64,000 nt of DNA from Mycoplasma_N cavipharyngis (GTDB taxonomy: Bacteria; Bacillota_I; Bacilli_A; Mycoplasmatales; Mycoplasmoidaceae): NCBI RefSeq assembly GCF_042984175.1, contig NZ_CP155569.1, positions 868,001 to 932,000 of the forward strand, given 5' to 3'. The notes under the pieces were generated by a model. The model was not told where the DNA came from. It worked only from the letters and a program-made list of their open reading frames with translations, and did no database searches. The position numbers and the translations under genes were made by a program. The stretch's first letter is position 1; every line of letters starts with the position of its first letter. This document shows positions 11,430-22,023 of this stretch, piece after piece.

Positions 11430-12254
11430 ATGGATAAATTGCTTATTTAATTAAATAAAATTTAGTTAATAAGAGTTTTTACATCTTTTAACTATTAATA
11501 TAATTATGACTGAAATTTTACATTTTTATTAATGTTCTAAAAAAAAGGATTATTGTGAATTAAAGAATGAAAAAAAATTTTTAAGAAAATTTGATATATC
11601 AGATTTTTATAAACCACTTCTGCATTGTTAAACTATTAATATGTATAGCTAATTAAAGCATGAAGAAAAGACGCCATAATTTTCTTAAAACGGTCATATT
11701 ATTTATTTGTGTTAATACTATTATCAAAAGTGTAGTAAATTTAATGCAACTTTGTTTGCAAAATTTTTGTGTTAAATAAAAGTATTATGCAATATCAATT
11801 TTTTCTTATAAATAATTTACTAATTAAATTAAAAACATACATATAGATTATTCAAAAATCTTTTATTTTTTAATTTAAAAATAAATTTTAAAATTAATTT
11901 TGAATATAAAAAGCATGCGTTTTTAAGTTCTTTAATGTTGTATCAAATAAATGTTTTTGTATGTAAACCAATATGATAATTTTTATTATATTTTTGAATT
12001 AATTTTTGATTATTTTGAATGTATTTAATAAATTCTAAAAAACCAATTTTTCCTTATAATTTTATGATTGTTTATAGTTTAAAAATTAAACATTTTTAGC
12101 AATATAAAAATAGTTTTTTTAACTTTTTCACTAAGTAAAAGTTACTTAATATATGACTATAAAATAATATTATTTTCTAGTTTAAAATCTTTAAATAAAC
12201 GTTTATTTTCACTATGATATTTTTCATGTCTAGATAATAGAAAGAGTCTTTTAA
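11430..12254. other. Gene-free stretch with possible ORF remnants
   Basis: No ORF above 60 codons. On the plus strand a frame from ATG 11507 reads MTEILHFY, TAA, then 32 more codons up to TAA near 11630, and ATG 11660 gives a 39-residue basic plus hydrophobic peptide ending at 11779. Both look like decayed fragments or chance; I cannot assign them. The rest is A+T-rich sequence without clear structure. Confidence 0.4.
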
Positions 12255-13658
12255 TTAATAAATCCAGCGATCAAGTGCAGCTGTGGCTCATAACTTGTAT
12301 GAGCCATAGGCGGCTTGATTTGTACCAAAAAGTTTCAACTGATCAATGTTAGCACTATCAATCCCATCAACCACATCAGCCACTTGATAAGCAAAATCAC
12401 GGTTAATCCCCCCTAAATAAGTGTGGCTGAATCAGGGGTTGGTATTACCTCCAGTAACCAATCCCGCTAAATTCGCTCCAACTCAAATTCGGCGAAAATA
12501 AGGGTTGAAAGTGGTATCAGAAGGGTCTGCTCCAATCTGGTTGTTTCATGGACTGATTGGTTTGCCCATCACATTTGTTGGGTTGTTTTTGATCATAATT
12601 TGCTTGGAGGGGGTTCTTGTGGGTTGTGGCATGGCAGTTCCAGATCCATTGGAGGGGGAGCTGGCTCCCCCTACCAGACCACCCCCACTTCCACTTCCCC
12701 CACCAAACCCATACTGAATATTCCCTTCTGGACCTTCTCTTTGATCTTCAGAAACCGTCAACTTCGGTCATAAATACCAGCTGTCTGATGGTTTTTGCTG
12801 TGGTCAAAAATCAAGCAACTGGTTGTTAGCAAAACTAATTTTAGGTAAAGTTTGATTGACATCTGCTAAACCCACTCGTTGGATTTTGTCGTTAGCAAGA
12901 CCTGTACTACCAAGACTAAACCCATCTGGCTTCACATTCACCATCCCCGTACTATAATACTTATTCCAATTCGCTGGATTTGGTCCAGGTCCGTGCAAGG
13001 TTTCATAAAACATGTTGTTTGTCACCTTCATTAATGATAAATGATAAAACCAGAACTGCAAGTAAGGTAGGGGTTTAATGCCTAATGGAGGAACATATTT
13101 AAGTTTGTTACTACTAAAATTGATGTTAGTAAATAAGTTGGTTGAAACTGGAAATACCTCAATTTGATTATGACTAAAGTCAATATTATTAATGTCTTTA
13201 GTGATCATTAAGCGAACTGAACCAAAGTTGAGGCCTTTTAAAGATCTTCCTTGGATTAATCCATCTGAGTCTGTAATAATGCCACTTGCTGAGTCATACA
13301 TGTTATTATTCGTGTTGTTGGCATTAGAAGAACCATTTTGCTGATTAACATACACCTCCCCATCCTTATTATTAAAATAAAAGTTGTCAGATGAGATGGC
13401 GGCAAGGAAGGTGGAGTAGTTTGTGATGGATTTGAGCTGACCATTAGCAATGGAACCAGAACCAGGGGTTCCAGAACTACCACCACTAGTACTCGAACCT
13501 TGAGGCAAATGCCTATACATTTTGCCTGGAAGTGTCATCATCAACCACTTCATAATGGCTTTGACTTCAGCCCGATTCATAACATCACTCGCATCATAAG
13601 TGTAGGGTTCTTCAGAAGAAGAAGAAGTCAATAAATCATCTTTTATTAAAATCTTAAT
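12255..13658 (-). pseudogene. Leucine-rich-repeat surface-protein cassette 2, no start codon
   Basis: Open frame of 468 codons from a stop at 13659 to TAA at 12255. LRR units are clearer than in cassette 1: NNIDFSHNQIEVFPV, NINFSSNKLKYVPP and KISFANNQLLDF, followed by a Gly/Ser/Pro-rich linker and a Trp-rich C-terminus. No ATG or GTG occurs before codon 26 (first ATG at 13580) and there is no signal peptide; only 80 bases separate it from the divergent tRNA-Ile. It shares repeat style and elevated G+C with cassette 1. Best read as a 5'-truncated paralogue or silent donor for an LRR surface protein whose expressed copy is not in this window. Confidence 0.6.
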
Positions 13659-13719
13659 TTAAATAGAAGAAGAAAGTGTAATATTTTAATTATTTTGTGT
13701 ATAATTAACTAGCCTGTAT

Positions 13720-13725
13720 TATAAT
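13720..13725 (+). promoter_or_regulatory. -10 box of tRNA-Ile/tRNA-Ala unit
   Basis: TATAAT 12 bases before the first base of tRNA-Ile, with a weak TTGTGT about 17-18 bases upstream. Confidence 0.65.
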
Positions 13726-13737
13726 TTTTATTTCATT

Positions 13738-13814
13738 GGGAATATAGCTCAGTCGGTTAGAGCACTCCCCTGATAAGGGAGAGGTCGATGGTTCAAGTCC
13801 ATTTATTCCCACCA
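13738..13814 (+). tRNA. tRNA-Ile (GAT anticodon)
   Basis: 77-nt cloverleaf with acceptor GGGAATA/TATTCCC, encoded CCA, anticodon loop CTGATAA and a canonical GGTTCAAGTCC T-arm. It is directly followed, with one base between, by tRNA-Ala. Confidence 0.95.
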
Positions 13815-13815
13815 T

Positions 13816-13891
13816 GGGGGCTTAGCTCAGTCGATAGAGCGCCTGCCTTGCAAGCAGGAGGTCGTGGGTTTGATTCCCATAGTCTCCACCA
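13816..13891 (+). tRNA. tRNA-Ala (TGC anticodon)
   Basis: 76-nt cloverleaf with acceptor GGGGGCT/AGTCTCC (two G-T pairs), anticodon loop CTTGCAA and encoded CCA. Second gene of a two-tRNA unit that borders the LRR island. Confidence 0.95.
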
Positions 13892-13910
13892 TTTTCTTAA
13901 AACAAACTAA

Positions 13911-13952
13911 ACAATACCACTGTTTGATTAACTCTATAGTGGTATTTTTTTA
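13911..13952 (+). terminator. Terminator of the tRNA unit
   Basis: Stem AATACCACT / AGTGGTATT followed by a run of seven T, about 20 bases after tRNA-Ala. Confidence 0.8.
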
Positions 13953-13997
13953 TTGTTATTAATAATCTCAAATTTTTACAATTCAAATTAATCAATA

Positions 13998-14047
13998 GTA
14001 AAAAAAATACTAGTTATCCTTAAAGTTGGAAAAACTAGTATTTATTT
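13998..14047 (-). terminator. Terminator of secDF
   Basis: Inverted repeat AAATACTAGTT / AACTAGTATTT with a 17-base loop. In the minus-strand direction it ends in a run of T, just past the secDF stop. Confidence 0.75.
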
Positions 14048-14067
14048 AACCATAATTAAAAAATTAA

Positions 14068-17000
14068 TTATTTATGTGGAAAGAAGTTAATTCCAGAAAT
14101 TAATTCTTCATCAAATTTATCGCGATTTTTAATGCGGTATTTTAATTTTAAGATTGTATATTCATCTTTGACTGTACCATTGTAGAAGAATTTTTGTCTT
14201 AATGTCATTGAAGCTACTCAAATTAAAGTGCCAAAAGGAAGAATTAGTAAACCTGAACCAATGATACTAATTAAAATGTAAATAAAGAAATTGCGAATTT
14301 CAATTAAGTTGAAAATTGCTCCTAAAATGCTTAATAAAACAGCAAAGAATAAAAATAAACAATAAAACAATCAGTTATTTTCAATCGCTTTATTAATTAA
14401 ACGATAAAAATCTTTGCGAGTGTATAAATGTCATTTATCAAAATTTTCACGATAAACGTGTAATAAGGAAGAATTAGTAATTAAACCAAAAACATAAAAG
14501 ACTAAAATGGCACCAATAATGTTTCGATCAACACTAATACGAATGATTGCAATCATTGCAATACTTAAACCAATTAGTAAAAAAGTAGTAATTCATAATT
14601 GGAAAATACTTGATCAATTAAATCTAACTGCATAATAAACACTAACAATTAATAAACTGAAAAGAATTAATTTAAAGTCAGCATTAATTAATAATTGACT
14701 ATTAAAAGCACTAACTTGAGCGACACTATAAGCATTTGGTTGTAAAAATTCAGCAAATTTATTAGTTAAAATACTTGGATCAAATGATGAAGTTGTTCTT
14801 AAGAAGAAATCATTATTATTAGAAGTAAAATCTTGAACAAAATTAACACCAACTAATTGACCTAAAACATTAGGACTTAGAGCATTTTTAGCATCATTAA
14901 GGTTTTTACCAGCTAGTAATGTTAAATTATCAATCGTATAGTTAACACTAATTCCGTTTTTTAAAACAAATGAAGAACCAAAACCAATTGATGGAATGAA
15001 AAGAAAACTAATTCCAACAACTAAAACAATCAAAATGATGATTGAATAAACTAGTGTTTTTCAACTAAATAAATTAATAAATAGTTTACCTTCATTTTCA
15101 TTTTGCGTTCTTTTTCTAAAGTATTCTTTACTTACAAATTTTCTAGCAAATTCTGATTGAATGTTTAGTTCACCAGTAATTGATTTTAAATATGCCCGAT
15201 TGGCTTTTGATAAAAATAAGTTAGGACGAACATAGTTTAAATGAAATAGTAATCAATTAGTAATATTGCTTAAAACAACAAAAACAAACATCGTAATGAA
15301 TGTTCCAATTGATAAGTACAATCCAAAACCACGCAATTCTAATAAAGCAGTAAAGGCAAACAAAATCGCTGTAAAAAATACTGGCACTAAAATATCAAAG
15401 GCAAAACTAAAATAATTAATAAAAGACTTATTGGCGGCTTGCTTTAATGAGTTTCCATGCTTGACTTGTTTAACAAAATTATTAAGACCATATAACATGA
15501 TCATTACTGATAATAATATTGCTGTAATAGCACCAATAGCACTATCTGTAGTTAAAGTTAAGTTTAATTGAAAGAAAATTGCTCCAGCACTAATAACTGA
15601 ACCAAGTCAAAATAAAAAGGCTACAATTCCAGGAACACGATAAATTACAGCCACAACAATACCAACAACTAAAGCAAAAATTAAAGCCGCAATAATTGAA
15701 GTTCATTTTGTGTCTAAATTAATAAAACCAACATTGTTTTCAGCAATTGCTGGAGCAAATTTAGTATCAATAGCATTTAATGTGCGAGAAATTCGATCAC
15801 TTGAATAGACTCCATCACTTCAAATGTTATGAACTTGAAAACCAGTATTAGCATCTTGAACAATTGCTTGCTTACGAATATCAAAATAACGAATTTGATA
15901 TTTAGTTAGACGATCAAATAAAGTTTGATTATTAATTGAACGATTAATTGAACTGTCAACACTTAAATAAAATTGGTTTTCAGATGGAGTGAATTTTTCA
16001 ATTTTTTTAGTTTGATTAGATCCATTATTAGCATTATTAGATGGATTATTATCATTACTTGGATTGCTAGTATTATTATCTGGTTTACTAATAACTTCAT
16101 CATTACCATTTAAAGCATATAATGGTGCTAAATCTTCTTTTTTAGTTGGATCTAATTTTTCTTGAAAGTTTTGGTTAAATCGTGAATTATATTTTGGGAA
16201 AAAATTCGTTCAATTACCAGTTGATCCACCTTTAATTGTTGCTAGTAAATGGTTATTAAATAAAGTTGTTGATCCAGAATTAGTAACAAAATTATTATAA
16301 ATAGCATCAATACTATTAGTAGTACCATCACTTGTAATAAATCGTTCTGGTTTAGTTGCTCGATCAACAGCATCAGCTAAAGAATTAGAATTAGCAACAT
16401 TACCATTAACAACAATTTTTAAATAATCTTCTGCAAATTTTTTTTCATCATTACTTAAAGCATAATAATTAGCAGTAATTTTTTGATAATTACTTTTCTG
16501 CTCTTCAGTTTGACCATTAGCAACATTAGGATTGCCAATAATTCTTGTTACTTGTTGTAATGAAGTGGCTTGGGGTTGATTGAAAATATAAGTTTGATAA
16601 ATATAATTTAGTCTATATGCTAATAAATCTTTATCAAGCCAAACATTTCATTCATTTTTTACTGTATTAGCAAATTGTGAAGGAATTAAATAAAAAGTTG
16701 AATTAGTATTTGCTAAAAGTTCAAATTCTGATTTAGCAATATTTTGATCATAAATATTAAAAGCAACTGCATCAACACCATTAATTCGACTGTTTAATAA
16801 TCGTGCTTTTGATGCACCAACATTATTAAAAGTAACTAAACGATGCAACGTGGGTGAAGTAGTTGTTTGACTACTACCATTTTCATTATAATCAAAGCCA
16901 TAACGATCAATTGAAATTTGATTAAAAGCAACATATCGAAATCAAGCATTTTGTAAGTTGAAATCAACTTCAGCAGTTTGAGCACTAGTTTTAGGATCAG

Positions 17001-17472
17001 TATTAGTAATTTTACCTAAATTAGGTGCATTAAAATACAAGTTTAAAATTTTAGTTGCATCAGTATTTTTAACTAAATCAATGTTGGAATGAGTAACTGA
17101 AAAGTCACGAATTCCCCGACTATTATTAAAATTAGTTAATGCTTGAATTGCTTGATTAATTCCTTGATTTAAAGTTGTGGCATTTGCAAAATCATATTCT
17201 TTGCCTTCTAAACGAAATTTATTTGGCTTAGTATTATTAGTTGCTAAACTAGTAGTTAATTTTTGATTATGATAAATATTAAGACCAATTGTGCCAACAT
17301 ATCCATCAAGAAAATCACCACCTAATTTAAAATTGCGAACAATACTATAAGTACTACCTGCAGCAACTCCTGCTCCTGTTAATAAAAGAGCAACTACAGA
17401 TAGTCTTTTTAATGATAAAGATTTGCTAAATTTATGATCTCAAACTTGTTTTAATTTGGCAAAAATCTTCAC
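14068..17472 (-). CDS. secDF: SecDF protein-export membrane protein (single chain)
   Basis: Predicted 1,134 aa, open throughout with TGA as Trp. It has an N-terminal TM (residues about 20-42), an extracytoplasmic domain of some 500 residues rich in Asn/Ser, a five-TM SecD core containing ELRGFGLYLSIGTFITMFVF (the family's GxAxxLxIG-type segment), a second smaller extracytoplasmic loop, and a second TM bundle resembling SecF. It uses the proton-motive force to help SecYEG/SecA release exported proteins. The start is GTG at 17472, chosen because AAAGGATG sits just upstream and no ATG fits. The first extracytoplasmic domain is longer than in most bacteria. Confidence 0.75.
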
Positions 17473-17846
17473 AATTCATCCTTTAAAAATTAAAATCTTA
17501 TTTATTAAAAAATTAATTCTACAATGATCACTATTAAGATCATTTAACTATTAAGATCATTTAATCAAAATAATAAATTATTATTAGTGATTAACTTTTT
17601 TAATAAAAGTTTAATTTAAAATGATTAGTTTATCTTATTAAGATAAAAAAATCATCATTAATCGATTCATAATATTTTTCAATTATACTACAAGATGCTA
17701 ATAATTTTACTATAGAAATAAGCAAAATCTTTCTTTAATGATTTTTTCAATGCTTACAATTTAATAAAAAAGCAGCAAGTTATTAACAACTTTACTGCTT
17801 TAATATTTTATTAAAAGATTCTTCGTATTATTTTAAGTAAATTAAA
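17473..17846. other. Intergenic region with a tandem 17-base repeat
   Basis: Two adjacent copies of CTATTAAGATCATTTAA lie at about 17531-17564, upstream of secDF on its strand, and may be a regulatory site. The other end holds the terminator of the coiled-coil gene. No ORF. Confidence 0.5.
17768..17800 (-). terminator. Terminator of coiled-coil protein gene
   Basis: Stem AAAGCAG-AAGTT / AACTT-CTGCTTT with small bulges, followed by T-rich sequence in minus-strand direction, about 50 bases past the stop codon. Confidence 0.7.
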
Positions 17847-18716
17847 CTATTTTTTACCAACACGAGCTAAATTAACTGGTTTTGTTTGTTGAACAACAAA
17901 TAAATCATTTTGATCAACAGATAAAGTTCCTTCAATTACTTCAGGATCTTTATTTTCTGCTAAATTACGCAAGTCTTTAGCAACTGCACTGGCATGAGTA
18001 CTAGTGTACATACTAGCATCAATTTCATGAGCACCAGAATCAGATAGACGACTTACAGTTCGGCTTAAATCTTCGCCATGATTAAATTTAATTGTACTAT
18101 TAACATCTTTATTGTTAAATGAAGCTGAATTCAAATTTTCAATTAATAATGTTAAATTGTCAATTTCAATTTGAATTTCTAAAACACGAGATGACAGTGA
18201 TGAATCAAGCAATTGTTGAGTTTCTAATAATGATTGTACGCGCATGCGATTTTTAACAATTTCTTGACTTAATTGCATTGATTTTTCATAATTTTGAGCA
18301 ACTGTGTTATATTCTTCATCTAAATTTAGCACACCTGAAGCAATTTCAAATTCGGTTGCTTCACTATAACGATTTCGAATTAAAGTTTGAGTTTCAGCAA
18401 TTAAATGTTTTGCTTCAGCAACTTTTACACTTAAAACACGATTAGTTTCTAGTAAAACTTCCACTTCTTGTTCGATTTCATTACTTAAATTGTTGTAAGA
18501 AGAAACAACTTCATCACGTGAATTAATTAAATAATCTAATGCTTGATTCAAGTAAGGTTTAATAATTACTTGGTTTACTTGTAAAGATAAATGAGCCGCT
18601 TTATCTTCAATTGAAAGTTGTAATTGATTCAATGACTGTAAAGACTTAGTTTCCATACTGGTTTGTGAATCAGCTACTTTTACTTCTACAAGTTCTTTGT
18701 TTGTTGTATTTTCCAT
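17847..18716 (-). CDS. Coiled-coil protein of unknown function
   Basis: Predicted 289 aa, no signal peptide or TM. Heptad-like spacing of Leu, Ile and Val from about residue 30 to 200 (QLQLSIEDKAAHLSLQV, IEQEVEVLLETNRVL, RVLEIQIEIDNLTLLIENL) indicates a long helical coiled coil; the last 80 residues are Ser/Asp-rich and end in VGKK. Stand-alone gene with its own terminator. A cytoskeletal or attachment-organelle role would fit a mycoplasma but is only a guess. Confidence 0.65.
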   Translation of the reverse strand: MENTTNKELVEVKVADSQTSMETKSLQSLNQLQLSIEDKAAHLSLQVNQVIIKPYLNQALDYLINSRDEVVSSYNNLSNEIEQEVEVLLETNRVLSVKVAEAKHLIAETQTLIRNRYSEATEFEIASGVLNLDEEYNTVAQNYEKSMQLSQEIVKNRMRVQSLLETQQLLDSSLSSRVLEIQIEIDNLTLLIENLNSASFNNKDVNSTIKFNHGEDLSRTVSRLSDSGAHEIDASMYTSTHASAVAKDLRNLAENKDPEVIEGTLSVDQNDLFVVQQTKPVNLARVGKK

Positions 18717-18954
18717 ATGTTCAGAAATAAATTATTTCCTCATTAATTAAGATTTCCTTAAATTTGATTATCCAATCCAGACTTTAATTGATTTGCTTAT
18801 TAATTAAAAACAACTCAAAGAACACGATCTATTAGGCGAATAATCTAAGTCAAATTATAACATTAATTAATTATTTAATGATCAAAAAGTTAATAAAAAT
18901 AATCTTAAATATTTACTAAAAATGATCATTAAATTTCAAAAACGACTAAAATTT

Positions 18955-20751
18955 TTAATCTTCTAAAATTTTAATGAAAACATCTTGAGGTACATCAACA
19001 ACACCAATTGCTTTCATTCTTTTCTTACCTTCTTTTTGTTTATCTCATAATTTGCGTTTTCTAGTAATATCACCACCATAACATTTAGCAGTAACATTTT
19101 TTCTTAACGCTTTAATTGTTTCTCGAGCAATCACTTTTGTGCCAATAGCTGCTTGAATGGGCACTTCAAATAAGTGTTGGGGAATAACTTCTTTGAGTTT
19201 TTCTACTACCTTTTTTGCCTTATAATAAGCATTTTGCTTATCAGAAATAAATGATAAAGCATCAACAACATTACCATTTAATAAAATATCAATTTTTTGT
19301 AATTTTTCTTGACGCATGCCAATTAATTCATAATCTAAAGTCGCATAACCATTTGAAATTGATTTCATACGATCATAAAAACCATAAATTACTTCACTTA
19401 GTGGCATTTCATAAACTAAAGTACGCTGATTTTCTAAATCAGCAATTAAATCAAGATAAATTCCCCGTTTAGCTTGACATAATTCCATAATTTTACCAAC
19501 ATATGATTCAGGAATGCTAATGCTAATTTTGACATATGGTTCATAAATTGCTTTAATAGTAGACATATGAGGTAAATCAGTTGGATTATGAATTGTTATT
19601 ACTGATCCATTAGTTAAATGGATATCATAACTTACTGAAGGTGCTGTTGCAATTAAATTAATTTTATATTCACGTAATAATCGTTCTTTAATAATTTCCA
19701 TATGCAACAAACCTAGAAAACCGCAACGAATTCCAAAACCTAATACTTGTGATGTTTCATATTCAAAAATTAATGATGCATCAGATAAAGCAATTTTGTT
19801 CATAGCCTCTTTAAAAGCAGCATATTGAGCAGTGTCAACTGGATATAAACCACAAAAAACCATTGGTAAGACTTTACGATAACCTGCTAAAGGTTCACTA
19901 GCAGGTTGATCAACATGAGTAATCGTATCACCAATTGAGACATCATGTAAATTTTTAATATTAGCAGCAAAATAACCAACTTCACCAGCATGTAACTGAT
20001 CCACTTCTTCAAATTTTGGTGTTTTAATTCCTAATAAAACAATTTCCATTTCTTTATTAGTAATCATAAATTTAATGCGATCATGATTAGATAAAACACC
20101 TTCTTTGACCCGAACGAAAACAATTGCACCTTTATATGGATCATAATATGAATCAAAAACTAATGCTTTTAGTGGTTTTTCAATTGGTGTTAATGCATTA
20201 GGAACATATTTAATAATTGCATCTAAAACTGCTTGACAATTCAAACCTGATTTTGCTGAAATTTGTGGAGCATCAGCACAACTTAGACCAATTTGATTTT
20301 CAATTTGATCAATTGTTTGAGCTAAATTAGCACCTGGTAAATCGATTTTATTTAGCACGGGAATAATTGTTAAATGATTTTCTAAGGCTAAATAAACATT
20401 AGAAATCGTTTGGGCTTGAACACCTTGTGAAACATCAACAACTAATAATGCTGCTTCACATGCTGCTAAACTACGTGATACTTCATAACTAAAATCAGCA
20501 TGTCCTGGTGTATCAATTAAATTAAGTTGATATTTAGTATTAGTTTTAGGATCTGTATAGTTTAGTCTAATGGCATTAAGTTTAATTGTAATCCCGCGTT
20601 CACGTTCAAGTTCCATTGAATCTAAAACTTGGGGTACCATTTCTCTTTTAGCTAATGCTCCAGTCATTTCAATTAAACGATCTGAAAGAGTTGACTTACC
20701 ATGATCAATGTGGGCAATAATACAAAAATTTTTAATCTTTTTGATCATCAT
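18955..20751 (-). CDS. lepA: Elongation factor 4 (LepA)
   Basis: Predicted 598 aa, the usual LepA length. GTPase domain: AHIDHGKSTLSDRL (G1) at residues 14-27, RGITIK (G2), DTPGHADFSYE (G3), NKIDLP (G4). The C-terminal domain ends YGGDITRKRKLWDKQKEGKKRMK, diagnostic for LepA; the final part follows a TGA Trp codon. It back-translocates stalled ribosomes. Start ATG at 20751 (a second ATG codon follows at once). The next gene upstream ends 11 bases away. Confidence 0.97.
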
Positions 20752-20762
20752 TATTTTATTTA

Positions 20763-21134
20763 TTAATTAGCATTAAATTGAATTGCTTGATCAATTTGAT
20801 TAGCAATCACTTTACTATCATCACCAAAAATCATTTTTAGATTATGTTCATTAACCATTAAGCCTTTAACACCAATTTTAACTAATACTGGTTTATTGAT
20901 TTTTTCATAATTAGATAAAATTACTTTAACAGTATTAACTGTTCCTGAAACTGTTTTAATATTATCAATTCCACCTAAAGCAGTAATTAATTGATTAATA
21001 TCAACACTAGTTGCAGCACTAGTTTTCAGGCTTGTTCGAATTTCTTGTGCTTCAATTAAAACTTGTTTTTTAGTGAAAAACCGACCATTAATAGTACAAA
21101 TTTTTCAAAACCATTTTTTTAAAAATTTCAACAT
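20763..21134 (-). CDS. Degenerate PTS EIIB-like domain protein
   Basis: Predicted 123 aa. Residues 49-60 (INQLITALGGIDNI) match the entry to glucose-type PTS EIIB domains, and the rest follows the fold to its end (VIANQIDQAI). Family members have a phospho-accepting Cys about 6 residues after NI, in a CxTRLR context; here the segment is KTVSGTVNTVKV and has no Cys. The only Cys in the protein is near residue 14. Similar stand-alone EIIB-like proteins are annotated in M. genitalium and M. pneumoniae. It may be a regulatory or scaffold remnant. Sits between lepA and NAD kinase. Confidence 0.7.
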
Positions 21135-21215
21135 ATTTTTTTTCTAGATCATATTTAATAAAGATGTAATTAATAATAAATATTAACTTAATAAATTGCT
21201 TTATTAAACAATTAA

Positions 21216-22001
21216 TTAATATGCAGTTAGAAAAACTGAACTTAATTTTTTAATATAACTTTGACTATCACAAGCAAAATAAACTCAAGCTTCAGATTTA
21301 ATTAAAGATAAGTTAATTTGCTCATTTTGATCAGTATCAATTAATTCCATACCATCAACACTAATTCGAAACTTGCGAAAATCATTGTTTTTCTTTAAAG
21401 TAACTACAGCTAATGGTGGAATAATAATTGGATTGTGAATGGTGTGAATCATTGATGTTGATTGAGCAAACAATTCATTCATAATTCATGCATTAACTTC
21501 AGGAAAAATAATTGGACCATTAGCAGATTTGTTATAACCAGTTGATCCATATTTAGTACTAAATAATAACCCACTACCTCGATAATGTTCTAAATAATTA
21601 TCATCAATATATACATCAAATGATAATAAACCTTTAGCAAAAAAAACAACATCATTAAAACTATAGTAATGATCTTGATTTAATGCTAAATCAATTAAAT
21701 CAACTTTTTGATAGCATAAATTTTCAAAATCATCACGTTCAACTAATTTTTTAACTTGATCTAAACAATCACAACTAAACATCGAAAAAAATCCAACATT
21801 ACCTGAATTAATTCCAATAATTTTTAAGTTGGGAATAAAAGCATGTTGGGTTACACCTCAAGCAAAAGTTCCATCACCACCAATTAAAAATAAATATTCA
21901 AAATGCTCATCATTTTCTTGATGATCTTCTAAAAGTTGGCGTAATTGATTAGCAATGTCTGTTGCTTTTTGATAATCAGCAGTAATAATTTTATATTGCA
22001 T
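21216..22001 (-). CDS. nadK: NAD kinase
   Basis: Predicted 261 aa. It has the GGDGT motif near residue 41 (FLIGGDGTFAW), the second conserved block TKYGSTGYNKSANGP near 152-166 (family N-E/x-x-S-T-G-T-x-A-Y-x-x-S-x-G-G/N-P), and a C-terminal beta-rich region with ISVDGMEL. It phosphorylates NAD to NADP. Start ATG at 22001; its upstream neighbour, thymidine kinase, ends 22 bases before. Confidence 0.9.
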
Positions 22002-22023
22002 CTTAATAAATTAAACTAATCTT

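Noticed and set aside
12505..12829. Plus-strand frames with Pro/Leu-rich translations opposite LRR cassette 2
   Set aside because: They are antisense shadows of the minus-strand Gly/Pro-rich LRR frame and have no ribosome-binding site or conserved features.
14068..17472. Separate small membrane genes instead of SecDF
   Set aside because: All pieces share a frame with only TGA between them, and the order of TM bundles matches SecD then SecF.
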